A stretch of 64,000 nt of DNA from Ancylothrix sp. D3o (lineage in GTDB: Bacteria; Cyanobacteriota; Cyanobacteriia; Cyanobacteriales; Oscillatoriaceae): NCBI RefSeq assembly GCF_025370775.1, contig NZ_JAMXEX010000004.1:201441-265440 (forward strand), given 5' to 3'. Numbering within the stretch: the first letter of the stretch is position 1; each line of letters opens with the position of its first letter. The position numbers were made by a program, and so were the translations under genes. Below are positions 52,632-63,683 of this stretch, piece by piece. The notes beneath the pieces are model-generated. The model was not told the origin of the DNA. It worked only from the letters and a program-made list of their open reading frames with translations, and did not search any database.

Positions 52632-55600
52632 TTACACAGCTTTTTCCAGACACAACTTTAATTTTTCTGCTAAAAAGCGAATATAAGGCTCTAAAATTAA
52701 AGTTTTGTGATGCCCCGGCACCTCGACAACTTCCACACCACTTTCTGTAAATTCTTCCCAGCCCAACAGGGGATAATGATATTTATTTGTCGGCCTTTCT
52801 ATGGCCTGAAAAAGGGTAATTTTTCCTGAATAAATACCCGGTGAATAATTTTTAGCTGCTTCTCGGTTCGCTTCTTCAATGTGTTGGAAGGATTTAACCT
52901 GATTTATGCTGATGCCACCGCCGAATTTCTCCTCTAAAAATCGATCAAGCCCTAAGTTAAATTGGTTATTAATTTTTTGAATGTAGGGTTTGATTTTCCA
53001 ATACACGCGATCCGTGATGTAAGTAACTTTTTGCAGCCCTTGGAGTCGAGAAAGGTTGAGTTTGTGAATAGACATTTGGTAAGAAAATGGTGGTGTTTCT
53101 TTGTTAAACAAAGTAGGACTAAAACTATCAAACATTCCCAGAAAAGCGACGGTTTCACCAGCCGCCACTAACTGCTGGGCAATCTCAAAAGCGATCAGTC
53201 CACCCAAAGAATGACCGGCTAAAAAATAGGGCCCTTGTGGCTGAACATTACGCATTTCTTTGATATAGTCTGCCGCCATGTCTTCCATTTTTGTATGAGG
53301 CGGTTGTTGTCCATCTAAGCCCCTTGCTTGTAGGCCGTAAATCGGCTGATCTGGGCCTAAATAAATCGCTAAACCCATATAAGATAAGACATTTCCTCCA
53401 ATGGCATGAACGCAAAATAAAGGCGGTTTAGAGCCTTTTGTTTGAATGGGTACGAGTGTTTCCCACGAGAAAGACGAATTTCTTTGTCGCAAAATTTGAG
53501 CTATTTGCTCAATGGTTGGTGCTTGAAAAAGTACGGCTAATGGCAATTTTTTATTAAAAGTTTCCTCTATTTGCGAGAATAAACGCACCGCCAGCAGAGA
53601 ATGTCCCCCTAATTCAAAATAATTATCTTTGACACTAATGGGCTGAACTCCTAAAGTTTTTTGCCAAATTTCTACTAGCTGAGTTTCTATCTCGTCGCGG
53701 GCTGAGGTAAAACTTTCTTTTTCTGGGGTTTTTGAGAATTCCGGTGCCGGTAAAGCGCGCCGATCTAGTTTGCCATTGGGAGTGAGGGGCAAAGTGTCAA
53801 GGATGACAATGAAAGAAGGTATCATGTAATCGGGAAGTTTTTCTTTTAAGAAGTTGCGTATTTCCTCAATTATTAATTCTTGGCTATGGGTTTTTGACTC
53901 TATTTGCTGAGCGTTAATAACAATGTAAGCTACTAAGTATTTATCGGCAGAAGATGTGACGCTACGCGCAATAACTGCACTCTGTTGAATGTTTGGATGT
54001 CGATTTAATAAGGTTTCTATTTCTGCCGGTTCTATACGAAAACCACGAATTTTTATCTGGTTATCTGCCCGTCCTGCAATGACAATTTCTCCTCCTGGTA
54101 AATACCGGCCTAAATCTCCTGTTTTATAGAGCCGGTCTTCGGCAATATTTGTTAAGGAATTTGTGATAAATCGCTGTTGAGTGAGGGTTTGATCACCTAA
54201 GTATGCTTTAGCAAGGTAAGGAGTGCGTATATAAATTTCTCCTAATTCTCCAATGCCTGCTAGTTGTTGAGAGGAATTTAAAATCAGCAGTTGAACATCT
54301 TTAATTCCTCGCCCAATGGGAATTTTAGCTTGTTCATTTTGCTCCAAGTAGGATAAATCATTGGCGATATAATATCCCATTGCTTGGGGAGTTTCTGTGG
54401 CTCCGTAGAAATTAACGCAAGTAGCTGAAGTTGCTATTTTTTGGATTTTTTTAATTTCTTGTACGGTTAATACATCTCCGCCAAAGAAAAGATAGCGCAA
54501 CGAAGTTAAAGGCTGTTTTACTCCTGAAGTTAGAATTTCTCCCATTGCCGGTGTTAAGTGAACAACGGTAATTTTACACTGCTGTATCCAGTCCCCTAAC
54601 CATGTCGGTGTCAAGATTTTATCGGGATTGGGAATATGCAGACAGGCACCTATACTTAAGGGTGTAAAAATGTCTCTTAATAACGGATCATGGGATAGTC
54701 CTGAGAGCATACTAAAGCGATCTGATTCATCAAATTTAAAGGTTTGAGTATGCCATTTCAGAAAATGAGAAACGGGCCCATGAGTGCCTAAAATGCCTTT
54801 AGGCTGGCCGGTTGAGCCAGAGGTAAAAGCAACATAAGCTAAGTTATCTTCTTTAATTTCTTTGGCCGGTAATTCGTTGGAAAATTCTTTGAATAAGTTT
54901 TGAATTTGCCCTAATGTTTTCGGCAAAAACCCGTTAACTTTCCATGAAAAAGCCTCAATAAATTCTTGCAGTTTTTCTGGCATTTCTCCGGCTGCTTCCA
55001 TTTGAATCCATGCTTTAGGTTGAGCGATTTTGATACAATCAATAAGCCTTTCTGGTGGATATTTAGCATCTAAAATTAGGAAAGCAGCACCAGCTTTCAG
55101 CACCCCCAGCAACCCACAAACTAAAGCAGCACTACGGTGAGCATAAATGGCGATAATTTCTTGAGATTCAATGCCATTTTGGAGGAGATAATTAGCAAGT
55201 TGATTGCTGGTAGTATCCAGTTCTTGATAATTCCAAGTTTGCCTTTCATCGCTAACGGCTGCTTGCTGCGGAACCCGTTGGGCTTGCTGACCAAATAATT
55301 GATGAATTGGTAACTGTTGTTCAATATTAAAAAATTGTTCTGGATGAGGTAACAGCTTTTGAGCCTCAACCGTTACGAGAGAAAATTGATTAATTTTTGT
55401 CTCAGAGTTGTTAACTGCTTGCTCGATGATAGCGGAAAGCTGTATCAGCATCTCTTTGATGCGCGCCGAGGTAAATAGGCCGGCATTATAGACAAATTCT
55501 AATTGTATTACCTCTGATTTTTCTCTGGCATAAAGAGTTAAATCAAATTTTGCTTCGGCTTCTGGACGCGGTAAAGTTTCCCAAGTTAAGCCGGCTACAT

Positions 55601-56813
55601 CAATTGTTTTTATGCCAAAATTCAAGAGATTAAAAAATACTTGAAAGACAGGTGTCCGGCTTAAATCTCTGTCTGGCTGTAACTCTTCAACTAATTTCTC
55701 AAAGGGTAAATCTTGATGAGCATAAGCGTCTAAAGCTACCCGCCTCACCCTTTGCAAAAGTTTGTGAAATGTTGAATTTTCATCAAGTTGATTGCGAAAA
55801 ACTAAGGTATTGATAAAAAATCCGATCAGGTTTTCTATTTCAGCACGGTTGCGACCGGCAATAGGGGAACCGATTAAAATATCTTCTTGTCCTGTGTGAC
55901 GATAAAGCAAAATTTGAAATCCTGCCAACAAAGTCATAAATAAGGTGACTTCTTGCTGTTGACAAAAGCGATTAATTTGGTCGCTAACAGGTTTAGAAAG
56001 CATTAAACTTTCTTTAGCACCGACAAAGGATTGAATTGCCGGCCTCGGATAATCAATTGGCAATTCTAGCACCGGCAATGGGCCGCTAAGTTGCTTTTTC
56101 CAGTAAGAAATTTGCCGGTTTAAAACTTCCCCACTTAACCACTGTTTTTGCCAGGAAGCAAAGTCAGCATACTGGATAGGAAGTTCTGGAAGACTGGCCG
56201 GTTGATCAGCAAGGTAAGCTTCATAAATAGCCGCCATTTCCCGAATGAATCTATCACTCGACCAACCATCGGTAATCAAATGATGCAAAACTAAAAACAG
56301 AACAAATTCGTTTTCCTCAAATTGAAATAAATTTGCTCGCATCAGCGGCCATTTAGTTAAATCAAAGGTCTGCTTAACAAGTTGAGAACGCAATTTATCG
56401 CATTTTTTTTCTTTTTCTGAAGGGGAAAGTCCGCTAATTTTTGTAACCGATAAAGCCAATTTTTCATCGTTGGAAATTACTTGAAATGCTTCACCTTTTA
56501 AAGAAACAAAGGTTGTGCGTAAAATTTCATGTCGGGAAATAATTTCGTTAATGCTATATTCAAGGGCTGTAATATTAAGCTCACCCTTGATTCGCAAGCT
56601 GATTGTTTCGTTATATACCGAATTACCAGGCTCAATCTGCTCCAAAAACCATAACCGTTGTTGGGCGAAAGAAAGGGGATAATATTTGTTAGGGTTTTCG
56701 CGGGAAAGTTTTGGGATTTTGGAAATTGTCAGCCCTTTATCTTTGATTAAAGCTTCAAATAAAGCTCTTTTGGTGGCTGATAAGGCGGTAATATCTTTAA
56801 TGGGCTGTGTCAT
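52632..56813 (-). CDS. Stand-alone one-module NRPS (C-A-PCP-TE)
   Basis: The 1,393-residue protein starts with a short linker and a condensation domain (about 45-450; HHLITDG at 177-183). An adenylation domain follows (about 500-985) with FTSGSTGQPKG, SHDPLLRDIF, NFYGATE and KIRGFRIEP; the Asp, Pro and Arg in SHDPLLRD recall Lys2-type alpha-aminoadipate domains, a weak hint. The carrier domain has its Ser1072 in FELGGHSLL, and the thioesterase has Ser1202 (GHSLGG), Asp1229 and His1369. No other NRPS, PKS or tailoring gene is near, so the amine or acyl donor comes from elsewhere. The ATG at 56813 precedes TQPIKDITAL. It converges with the membrane protein gene. Confidence 0.93.
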   Translation of the reverse strand: MTQPIKDITALSATKRALFEALIKDKGLTISKIPKLSRENPNKYYPLSFAQQRLWFLEQIEPGNSVYNETISLRIKGELNITALEYSINEIISRHEILRTTFVSLKGEAFQVISNDEKLALSVTKISGLSPSEKEKKCDKLRSQLVKQTFDLTKWPLMRANLFQFEENEFVLFLVLHHLITDGWSSDRFIREMAAIYEAYLADQPASLPELPIQYADFASWQKQWLSGEVLNRQISYWKKQLSGPLPVLELPIDYPRPAIQSFVGAKESLMLSKPVSDQINRFCQQQEVTLFMTLLAGFQILLYRHTGQEDILIGSPIAGRNRAEIENLIGFFINTLVFRNQLDENSTFHKLLQRVRRVALDAYAHQDLPFEKLVEELQPDRDLSRTPVFQVFFNLLNFGIKTIDVAGLTWETLPRPEAEAKFDLTLYAREKSEVIQLEFVYNAGLFTSARIKEMLIQLSAIIEQAVNNSETKINQFSLVTVEAQKLLPHPEQFFNIEQQLPIHQLFGQQAQRVPQQAAVSDERQTWNYQELDTTSNQLANYLLQNGIESQEIIAIYAHRSAALVCGLLGVLKAGAAFLILDAKYPPERLIDCIKIAQPKAWIQMEAAGEMPEKLQEFIEAFSWKVNGFLPKTLGQIQNLFKEFSNELPAKEIKEDNLAYVAFTSGSTGQPKGILGTHGPVSHFLKWHTQTFKFDESDRFSMLSGLSHDPLLRDIFTPLSIGACLHIPNPDKILTPTWLGDWIQQCKITVVHLTPAMGEILTSGVKQPLTSLRYLFFGGDVLTVQEIKKIQKIATSATCVNFYGATETPQAMGYYIANDLSYLEQNEQAKIPIGRGIKDVQLLILNSSQQLAGIGELGEIYIRTPYLAKAYLGDQTLTQQRFITNSLTNIAEDRLYKTGDLGRYLPGGEIVIAGRADNQIKIRGFRIEPAEIETLLNRHPNIQQSAVIARSVTSSADKYLVAYIVINAQQIESKTHSQELIIEEIRNFLKEKLPDYMIPSFIVILDTLPLTPNGKLDRRALPAPEFSKTPEKESFTSARDEIETQLVEIWQKTLGVQPISVKDNYFELGGHSLLAVRLFSQIEETFNKKLPLAVLFQAPTIEQIAQILRQRNSSFSWETLVPIQTKGSKPPLFCVHAIGGNVLSYMGLAIYLGPDQPIYGLQARGLDGQQPPHTKMEDMAADYIKEMRNVQPQGPYFLAGHSLGGLIAFEIAQQLVAAGETVAFLGMFDSFSPTLFNKETPPFSYQMSIHKLNLSRLQGLQKVTYITDRVYWKIKPYIQKINNQFNLGLDRFLEEKFGGGISINQVKSFQHIEEANREAAKNYSPGIYSGKITLFQAIERPTNKYHYPLLGWEEFTESGVEVVEVPGHHKTLILEPYIRFLAEKLKLCLEKAV

Positions 56814-56894
56814 GTTTACCTCTTTTAGGCAATTAATTTGTCAAGTAGCCTTCCCAGATAAATCTATTTTAAGTTTTCCCAAAATTCTTTTGAG

Positions 56895-57252
56895 TTATAT
56901 CGGCTTTCGTGATGTTTTGCCTTGCCGTTTTAATTCTTTGGCGACCGCGATAATATCCGGCGATTGATCAAGTAACCAGCCACATTTATAACCTACACTT
57001 TGGCTTAACAGGCGTGCTTCATCAATATGGTGTCCTGCCAAAAGCTTTAAGGAGACAAAATAATCTTTTCACGCTTGAAATTTTGATAAAATCTGACTAT
57101 ATTTTTTCACATCAGTTTCTTTGCGGTTCTAGTAATTGATAACTCGATTGGCAAGTCAGTAAAGGATAACCAAAAAACTCATAATCTATTTTTTTACCAG
57201 CACTTTTTAAATCCACTATAACCAAAAATTTTTTAGATGCCAATAACTGTAG
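56895..57252 (-). pseudogene. Decayed gene of unknown family
   Basis: On the minus strand one frame (57252-57112) reads ASKKFLVIVDLKSAGKKIDY and FFGYPLLTCQSSYQLLEPQ. A frameshift near 57112 leads into a second frame reading DVKKYSQILSKF, a TGA stop at 57071-57069, then KDYFVSLKLLAGHHIDEARL and GYKCGWLLDQSPDIIAVAKE to the TAA at 56895. Both parts look like protein, but no single frame is open. I do not recognise the family. It lies upstream of the NRPS on the same strand and may be a lost neighbour. Confidence 0.55.
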
Positions 57253-57310
57253 TCATAATTATGGAAATTGGTATAAGATATCCAGAAAAAATTTATTTAT
57301 GATAAGTTTT

Positions 57311-57358
57311 AGCCGGAAGTTCTCCCTGGTGGGAGCGCTTCCGGCTCTCGACATTTTT
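57311..57358 (+). repeat. Strong composite hairpin with T tail
   Basis: AGCCGGAAG (57311-57319) pairs with CTTCCGGCT (57337-57345), with inner CTCCC-TGGT-GGGAG, followed by CATTTTTT. It looks like a plus-strand terminator, yet no plus-strand gene precedes it. Confidence 0.6.
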
Positions 57359-57461
57359 TCGTGTTAGGGTAGGGTTGAGATATTTCTCAATATCAGCCAC
57401 AGTTTTGAGGCAAAAGTAGGTTTTGTTAACGCCTTAAGTGCCGGTGAATCTGCAAAAATAA

Positions 57462-58103
57462 CTACTTCAAAGCATCCTTAAGCACAGTCCGAGCCGCCAG
57501 ATGATTGCGAGTAGAAGTGAGAATTTCCGCCTCACGTTCCAACCGGCTCGCCGTATCCTGCATTTCCAGAAGCGCTTGCTGTTCAGCCGCCACCCCATAG
57601 AGATTACTCGCCACCCAGTAAGACAACTCCGTAGGTAAAGACGGAATATCTTCTGGCAACTCAATTTTTTGATCCATCAACTTAGCCGACAAGCGAACAA
57701 CATCTTTAAGCAATTGTTCAACATCAGTTGCCAAAGGACGGAGATCCTGTTGGGGAACTTCATCTTCAATCCACTGAACCAAACCCACACGATAGGGTTT
57801 TTCGCGTACATAGTCCAGCACCCGAAACCGTTGCTGGCCCAGAGTCCATATTTTCATCCGGTCATCGGGGAGACGTTGGAATTGCAAAATTTCTGCACAG
57901 CATCCAACGGCGGCGGGTTGACCTTGAACGGGGTCCCACATCAAAACTCCAAACCTGCGGTCGCTTTCGAGGATTGTGTTCATCATAATCCGATAGCGAA
58001 ACTCAAAAATGTGCAGGGGGAGGGGCCGGCCTGGAAATAAAACTACTTCAGGCAAGGGAAAGAGGGGGAGTTCTCGAACTGCTATCGAGGATGCTGAAGC
58101 CAT
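57462..58103 (-). CDS. LON substrate-binding-domain protein
   Basis: The 213-residue protein consists of the N-terminal substrate-binding domain of Lon protease (RELPLFPLPEVVLFPGRPLPL, residues 10-30; QPAAVGCCAEI) and a short C-terminal helix, without the ATPase or protease parts. Its role is unknown. It follows rpsJ on the same strand, a common position in cyanobacteria. Start ATG at 58103. Confidence 0.88.
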   Translation of the reverse strand: MASASSIAVRELPLFPLPEVVLFPGRPLPLHIFEFRYRIMMNTILESDRRFGVLMWDPVQGQPAAVGCCAEILQFQRLPDDRMKIWTLGQQRFRVLDYVREKPYRVGLVQWIEDEVPQQDLRPLATDVEQLLKDVVRLSAKLMDQKIELPEDIPSLPTELSYWVASNLYGVAAEQQALLEMQDTASRLEREAEILTSTRNHLAARTVLKDALK

Positions 58104-58217
58104 TTTTCCTCAGAGTAATTGCTAAGTGCCTTTTTATATCATAACTTTAACCCAAACAGCCCAGGCTTTCAAACCAAAACACCCTTTAGAGGGTGATCTA
58201 AAGGGTTCTGCAAGGAC

Positions 58218-58240
58218 TGTGGGGCTGGCTTCCAGCACAA
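58218..58240 (-). repeat. Short dispersed repeat
   Basis: The inverse copy of the GCCAGCCCCACA repeat seen at 50695-50728. Confidence 0.5.
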
Positions 58241-58266
58241 ATTAAGGCTTTTTTTGAAGCAGACTT

Positions 58267-58584
58267 TTAGAGTTTGACTTCAATATCCACACCGGCCGGC
58301 AAGTCTAGCTTCATCAAAGCATCAATGGTTTTAGAAGAAGGCTGATAAATATCAATAATGCGGCGGTGAGTCCGAGTTTCAAAATGTTCGCGGGAGTCCT
58401 TATCAACGTGAGGAGAACGCAGCAAGCAATAAATGCGCCGGCGAGTCGGCAGAGGAATCGGGCCAATAGCTGTAGCGTTGGTGCGGTTGGCAGTATCGAC
58501 AATTTTTTCGCAGGATGTATCGAGCAAGCGGCGGTCGTAAGCTTTCAAGCGGATGCGAATTTTTTGTTGCTGTAAAGTAGCCAT
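58267..58584 (-). CDS. rpsJ: 30S ribosomal protein S10
   Basis: S10 is part of the 30S head and of the NusB antitermination complex. The 105-residue sequence ([20 protein letters not shown], then [20 protein letters not shown]) is of standard length and clearly S10. In cyanobacteria rpsJ follows tuf in the str cluster, as here, about 185 bp behind. A hairpin in the gap may limit readthrough from tuf. Confidence 0.97.
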   Translation of the reverse strand: MATLQQQKIRIRLKAYDRRLLDTSCEKIVDTANRTNATAIGPIPLPTRRRIYCLLRSPHVDKDSREHFETRTHRRIIDIYQPSSKTIDALMKLDLPAGVDIEVKL

Positions 58585-58700
58585 TTTTGTTTAGTTTTCT
58601 TGGTTCGGGTTTTTAAGAGAGTCAATCGTCAGTTGTCCATAGTCATTAGTCATCTGTCATTGCTCAATGGAACATGACGGCTGGCAATAACTAAAGACAC

Positions 58701-58747
58701 AAAATAAGAGCAGAAAAGCAACTTGAAATTTTATCGCTTTTCTGCTC
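58701..58747 (-). terminator. Terminator hairpin after tuf
   Basis: GAGCAGAAAAGC and GCTTTTCTGCTC form a 12-bp stem; on the minus strand it is followed by TTATTTT. It lies 23 bp after the tuf stop codon. Confidence 0.7.
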
Positions 58748-58769
58748 TGGCGATCCTCAACTAGCTAAT

Positions 58770-59999
58770 CTATTTGAGAATCTTGGAAACTACACCGGCA
58801 CCCACAGTGCGACCGCCTTCACGGATAGCAAAGCGCATACCTTGTTCAATAGCGATGGGGTTGATCAACTCCACCGTCATTTTGATGCGGTCACCAGGCA
58901 TAACCATTTCAGCAGCGCTGCCATCATCAGCAGTAAATTCGCTGATGGTGCCGGTTACGTCGGTTGTACGCACATAGAACTGAGGACGGTAGCCGGGGAA
59001 GAAGGGAGTGTGACGACCACCTTCTTCTTTTTTGAGGATGTACACTTCAGACTCAAACAAAGTATGAGGCTTAATAGAACCGGGTTTAGCCAGCACCATA
59101 CCGCGCTCAACATCAGCCTTTTGAATACCACGCAACAGAAGACCAACGTTATCACCGGCCATCCCTTCGTCCAGAGTTTTCTGGAACATTTCAACGCCGG
59201 TTACAGTGGTGGTGCGAGTATCCTTAATACCGATCAACTCGACAGTTTCGCCAACTTTGACCTTTCCGCGCTCAATCCGGCCAGTTGCCACCGTACCGCG
59301 ACCAGTGATTGTAAATACGTCTTCAACGGCCATCAAGAAAGGCTTATCAATTTCACGCTCTGGAGTTGGGATATAAGCATCAACCTGCTCCATGAGATTG
59401 TAGATTTTATCAACCCACTCATTCTCACCCTTCTTAGCACCAGGGTTAGCGATCATGTATTCAAGTGCTTTGAGAGCAGAACCGGCCACAATGGGGATAT
59501 CGTCGCCTGGGAAATCGTAGGAGCTAAGCAACTCGCGGACTTCTAACTCCACCAGTTCCAGCAATTCGGCATCATCCACCATGTCTTCCTTGTTCAAGAA
59601 AACCACCAACGCAGGAACGCCGACCTGACGGGCGAGCAGAATGTGTTCGCGGGTTTGAGGCATCGGGCCATCAGCCGCAGATACCACCAGAATTCCACCA
59701 TCCATCTGAGCAGCGCCGGTGATCATGTTTTTTACATAGTCAGCGTGCCCCGGACAGTCAACGTGAGCGTAGTGCCGAGTTTCGGTTTGGTACTCAACGT
59801 GAGCGGTGTTGATGGTAATCCCCCGCGCTTTTTCTTCGGGTGCTGCGTCGATTTCATCGTATTTTTTGGCTTTTGCCTGTCCCAGAGCAGCCAGGGTCGT
59901 TGTAATAGCAGCAGTCAGAGTGGTTTTGCCGTGATCGACGTGACCGATGGTACCGATATTAACGTGGGGTTTAGTCCGTTCAAACTTTGCGCGTGCCAT
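58770..59999 (-). CDS. tuf: Elongation factor Tu
   Basis: EF-Tu carries aminoacyl-tRNA to the ribosome. The 409-residue protein has [10 protein letters not shown] (19-28), the effector region [23 protein letters not shown] and NKEDMVDD; domains 2 and 3 are complete up to [10 protein letters not shown]. Length is standard for cyanobacteria. It lies 160 bp behind fusA in the same direction. Confidence 0.98.
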   Translation of the reverse strand: MARAKFERTKPHVNIGTIGHVDHGKTTLTAAITTTLAALGQAKAKKYDEIDAAPEEKARGITINTAHVEYQTETRHYAHVDCPGHADYVKNMITGAAQMDGGILVVSAADGPMPQTREHILLARQVGVPALVVFLNKEDMVDDAELLELVELEVRELLSSYDFPGDDIPIVAGSALKALEYMIANPGAKKGENEWVDKIYNLMEQVDAYIPTPEREIDKPFLMAVEDVFTITGRGTVATGRIERGKVKVGETVELIGIKDTRTTTVTGVEMFQKTLDEGMAGDNVGLLLRGIQKADVERGMVLAKPGSIKPHTLFESEVYILKKEEGGRHTPFFPGYRPQFYVRTTDVTGTISEFTADDGSAAEMVMPGDRIKMTVELINPIAIEQGMRFAIREGGRTVGAGVVSKILK

Positions 60000-60054
60000 G
60001 AATAATTCTGTTCCTTTTTCCTTTGTCAGTTTTTAGTTGTCATTGGTCATTAGT

Positions 60055-60088
60055 CCCCCCCCCTTTTTTAAGGGGGGTTTGGGGGGGT
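60055..60088. repeat. C-run/G-run hairpin between tuf and fusA
   Basis: A run of nine C residues, TTTTTTAA and G runs make a slipping hairpin. Around it, GTCATTAGTC and similar sequences recur at 60034-60110 and at 58625-58665, a local low-complexity repeat in spacers of the str operon. Confidence 0.6.
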
Positions 60089-60161
60089 CAGGGTCATTAG
60101 TCAGTGGTCATTTTTACTGGTGACTCGTGACCCGTGACCGATGACCAATCCCACCAACTAA

Positions 60162-62237
60162 TTAAGCGTTCCCTTTGCTTTTTGCGATGATGGGTTCAGC
60201 AACGTTACGAGGTACTTCTTCGTAGTGGCTAAATTCCATCGTGAAGATACCCCGGCCTTGGGTTTTAGACCGGATATCCGTAGCGTAGCCAAACATCTCC
60301 GCTAACGGAACTTTTGCCGTAACCTTCGCAATTCCCTGTTCAGATCCCATTCCTTCGATCTGGCCCCGGCGGGAATTGAGGTCGCCCATGACATCTCCGA
60401 GGAAGTTTTCCGGTACTTCCACTTCAACTTTCATCATAGGCTCTAAGAGCACCGGCGAAGCTTTCATTACGGCTTCTTTCATTGCCATAGATCCGGCAAT
60501 TTTGAAAGCCATTTCTGAAGAGTCCACATCGTGGTAAGACCCATCAATCATTGTTGCTTTCACATCAATGAGCGGATAGCCTGCCAAAATGCCGGTTTCG
60601 CAAGCTTCTTTCATCCCTTGTTCTGCGGGGCCGATGTACTCTTTAGGTACTGTACCGCCAACAATTTTGGAGACGAATTCAAAGCCGGTGCCAGGTTCTG
60701 CCGGTGCCAGTTCGATGACGACGTGGCCGTACTGACCTTTACCGCCACTTTGACGGATAAACTTGCCTTCGGCTTTGACAGATTTGCGGATGGTTTCGCG
60801 GTAAGCAACTTGCGGTGCGCCTACGTTGGCCTCTACCTTAAACTCCCGCAACATCCGGTCTACCAGGATTTCTAGGTGCAATTCACCCATCCCGCGAATA
60901 ACGGTTTGGTTAGTTTCCTGGTCAATGCTAACCCGGAAGGTGGGGTCTTCTTCAGACAATGACTGGAGTGCTTTTGATAGCTTCTCCATGTCGTTTTTGG
61001 TTTTGGGTTCCACTGCCACAGAAATAACCGGCTCTGGAATAAACAAAGATTCCAGAATAATTTGGCCGTTTTCTTCGCAGATGGTGTCGCCGGTGAAGGT
61101 ATCTTTGAGGCCCAACGCTGCCCCCAAGTCACCGGCCCGCAATTCGTCTACTTCGATGCGGTCATCGGCTTTCATTAGAATCAGGCGAGATACCCGTTCT
61201 TTTTTGCCTTTGCTGGCGTTGTACACATAGCTACCTTTTTTGAGGATGCCTGAGTACACGCGCACAAAAGTCAGACGACCATAGGGATCTGCCATGATTT
61301 TGAAAGCCAAGGCAGCCAGCGGTGCATTGTCATCGGCGCGGCGTTCTGCTGTCTCACCGTTGGGGAGCGTTCCTTGAATAGGAGGAACTTCGATAGGGGC
61401 CGGCAAATAATCTACCACTGCATCTAGCAGTAATTGAACCCCTTTGTTTTTGAAAGCCGAACCGCACAACATCGGAACGATTGTACCTGCGATGGTACCT
61501 TTGCGCAGAGCCGTGCGAATTTCCTCTTCGGTTAATTCTTCGCCTTCGAGGTATTTTTCTGTCAGCTTATCATCGGTTTCCGCTACGGCTTCAACCAATT
61601 TGATCCGGTATTCTTCGGCGATATCCCGCATTTCTTCGGGGATGTCGCTTTCTTGAATATCGGTTCCTTTGTCGTTGGTGTAGAGCATGGCTTTCATGCG
61701 TACCAAGTCTACCAACCCACTAAAGGTGTCTTCAGCACCGATGGGCAATTGAATGGGAACGGCATTTGCCCGCATCCGGTCACAGATTTGGTTATAAACT
61801 TTGTAAAAGTTTGCCCCTGTCCTGTCCATTTTGTTGACGAAGGCAATTCGCGGCACTTTATACCTATCTGCCTGTCTCCACACTGTTTCCGATTGAGGTT
61901 GAACGCCACCAACGGAACAAAACACTGCGATCACTCCATCCAGTACCCGCATTGAGCGTTCGACTTCAATTGTGAAGTCAACGTGCCCCGGAGTGTCGAT
62001 CAAGTTGATTTGGTGGTCTTTCCAGCTACTGCTAATTGCCGCAGCGGTGATGGTAATGCCGCGTTCCCGCTCTTGCTCCATCCAGTCTGTTACTGTGGTC
62101 CCTTCGTGAACTTCTCCGATTTTGTGAACCACGCCGGAATAGAACAGAATTCGCTCTGTTGTTGTTGTCTTTCCTGCGTCAATATGGGCTGCAATCCCAA
62201 TATTGCGTACTTTCTCGAGCGGGGTGGTGCGTGCCAC
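60162..62237 (-). CDS. fusA: Elongation factor G
   Basis: EF-G drives ribosomal translocation. The 691-residue protein has [16 protein letters not shown] (15-30), the [12 protein letters not shown] switch, [16 protein letters not shown] and NKMDRTGA, and domains II-V to the end (FSHYEEVP). The start is GTG at 62237 ([15 protein letters not shown]), behind GGAGGTAG. It lies between rpsG and tuf. Confidence 0.98.
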   Translation of the reverse strand: MARTTPLEKVRNIGIAAHIDAGKTTTTERILFYSGVVHKIGEVHEGTTVTDWMEQERERGITITAAAISSSWKDHQINLIDTPGHVDFTIEVERSMRVLDGVIAVFCSVGGVQPQSETVWRQADRYKVPRIAFVNKMDRTGANFYKVYNQICDRMRANAVPIQLPIGAEDTFSGLVDLVRMKAMLYTNDKGTDIQESDIPEEMRDIAEEYRIKLVEAVAETDDKLTEKYLEGEELTEEEIRTALRKGTIAGTIVPMLCGSAFKNKGVQLLLDAVVDYLPAPIEVPPIQGTLPNGETAERRADDNAPLAALAFKIMADPYGRLTFVRVYSGILKKGSYVYNASKGKKERVSRLILMKADDRIEVDELRAGDLGAALGLKDTFTGDTICEENGQIILESLFIPEPVISVAVEPKTKNDMEKLSKALQSLSEEDPTFRVSIDQETNQTVIRGMGELHLEILVDRMLREFKVEANVGAPQVAYRETIRKSVKAEGKFIRQSGGKGQYGHVVIELAPAEPGTGFEFVSKIVGGTVPKEYIGPAEQGMKEACETGILAGYPLIDVKATMIDGSYHDVDSSEMAFKIAGSMAMKEAVMKASPVLLEPMMKVEVEVPENFLGDVMGDLNSRRGQIEGMGSEQGIAKVTAKVPLAEMFGYATDIRSKTQGRGIFTMEFSHYEEVPRNVAEPIIAKSKGNA

Positions 62238-62544
62238 AGCTACCTCCTTTATGTTAGCCGCAGATGTTTTGCTACTTGCGCTTTGTCAAGGTTCTATATG
62301 CGCTATTGCTGAGTTTGGCGCTAGGTGCGCTTCTCAAGCCAAGCTTGTTTAAAGCCATCTCTAGCCTACTCTCCGTTAGTCTCCCTAACGGGTTTGGGTG
62401 TCCTTCACACTCCATTTTGCCACCATTCCGGGCAGCGCGAGTGGATTCCGAGTTCCTTGTTATTAATATTTTAATATTTTTTGTTAAGTTTTGTTCCCTA
62501 GAGCCAAATTGCTCGGGGGAACTTTTGGAACTCGTTGGCCGCTT
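62238..62544. other. Gap between fusA and rpsG
   Basis: No gene is present. CCGTTAG-TCTCC-CTAACGG (62373-62391) is a 7-bp hairpin without a T tail; it may be part of the fusA leader. Confidence 0.4.
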
Positions 62545-63015
62545 CTAGTACCGATAATGGGCAAAGGCTTTGTTTGCTTCTGCCATCCGGTGTGTTTCTT
62601 CGCGTTTGCGAATTGCACTGCCTGTCTCGTTGGCTGCATCCATTAGCTCGTTTGCTAATTTGATTGCCATTGACCGGCCTGTTCTCGATCTTGCATATTG
62701 GATCAACCACCGCAACGCCAGAGCGATACCGCGATCTGATCTTACTTCCATTGGTACTTGATAAGTTGCACCCCCAACTCGGCGAGCTTTCACTTCTACC
62801 AAGGGTGTCGCATTCCGCACGGCTTTCTCAAACACTTCGATGGCTTCGGAGCCAGTGCGTTCTTGAATAATCTTAAAGGCATCATAAACTATCTGGTTGG
62901 CTACAGATTTTTTGCCTTTTTTCATTACACGCCGCACCATCATGGTGACGAGTCGGCTATTGTACACTGAATCGGCAGGGATAGGACGTTTTTGGACGAC
63001 AGAGCGACGAGACAT
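62545..63015 (-). CDS. rpsG: 30S ribosomal protein S7
   Basis: S7 nucleates assembly of the 30S head. The 156-residue sequence ([20 protein letters not shown], later [20 protein letters not shown] and FAHYRY at the end) is of standard length. It lies between rpsL and fusA as in other str operons. Confidence 0.97.
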   Translation of the reverse strand: MSRRSVVQKRPIPADSVYNSRLVTMMVRRVMKKGKKSVANQIVYDAFKIIQERTGSEAIEVFEKAVRNATPLVEVKARRVGGATYQVPMEVRSDRGIALALRWLIQYARSRTGRSMAIKLANELMDAANETGSAIRKREETHRMAEANKAFAHYRY

Positions 63016-63272
63016 AGTTTCTGTTTAAAAATGCAGTTCAGGACTTTTTTGCCGCTTTATTTCTTGGCGGCTTTTTGGCTCTCTCAGCCCAACCAGGGGC
63101 TTATAGCATGGCTGAGGTTTCCATTTTTGTAAGGGCAGTTTTTACCTCTTACATTTTTTACTTAATCACTTTTCACAGTCTATACGGGTACGCTCTTGGT
63201 CGTGAGATACAAAACTCCCCGATTATTGCCTATCTTTCTCTCAGCATAATGAGAAAGTTTCAGCCCGACTGT

Positions 63273-63683
63273 CTACTTCTTGCCTTTTCCTGTGGTTGCT
63301 GCCGGTGCGCCTGGTTTCGGACGCTTGGCACCATACTTAGACCGGCCTTGTTTGCGGTCTTTTACTCCCGCTGTATCCAATGTTCCGCGAATAATGTGAT
63401 ATCTCACACCAGGTAAATCCTTTACCCGTCCGCCGCGAATCATAACGACAGAGTGTTCTTGGAGGTTGTGACCGATCCCTGGGATGTAGGCGGTGACTTC
63501 AAAACCGGAAGTCAAACGAACCCGCGCTACTTTACGGAGGGCTGAGTTGGGCTTTTTCGGTGTGGTTGTGTACACTCTTGTGCAAACACCACGACGCTGA
63601 GGGCAACTCTTTAATGCCGGCGATTTTGTTTTCTTGTTCGCTTTTTCGCGTTCGTTGCGGATGAGTTGCTGAATTGTTGGCAT
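63273..63683 (-). CDS. rpsL: 30S ribosomal protein S12
   Basis: S12 lies at the decoding centre. [40 protein letters not shown] and the [12 protein letters not shown] loop are conserved, with the lysines at which streptomycin resistance arises. The 136-residue length includes a Pro/Ala/Gly-Lys tail about 10 residues longer than usual. It is the first gene of the str operon; the promoter should lie in 63684-63885. Confidence 0.97.
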   Translation of the reverse strand: MPTIQQLIRNEREKANKKTKSPALKSCPQRRGVCTRVYTTTPKKPNSALRKVARVRLTSGFEVTAYIPGIGHNLQEHSVVMIRGGRVKDLPGVRYHIIRGTLDTAGVKDRKQGRSKYGAKRPKPGAPAATTGKGKK

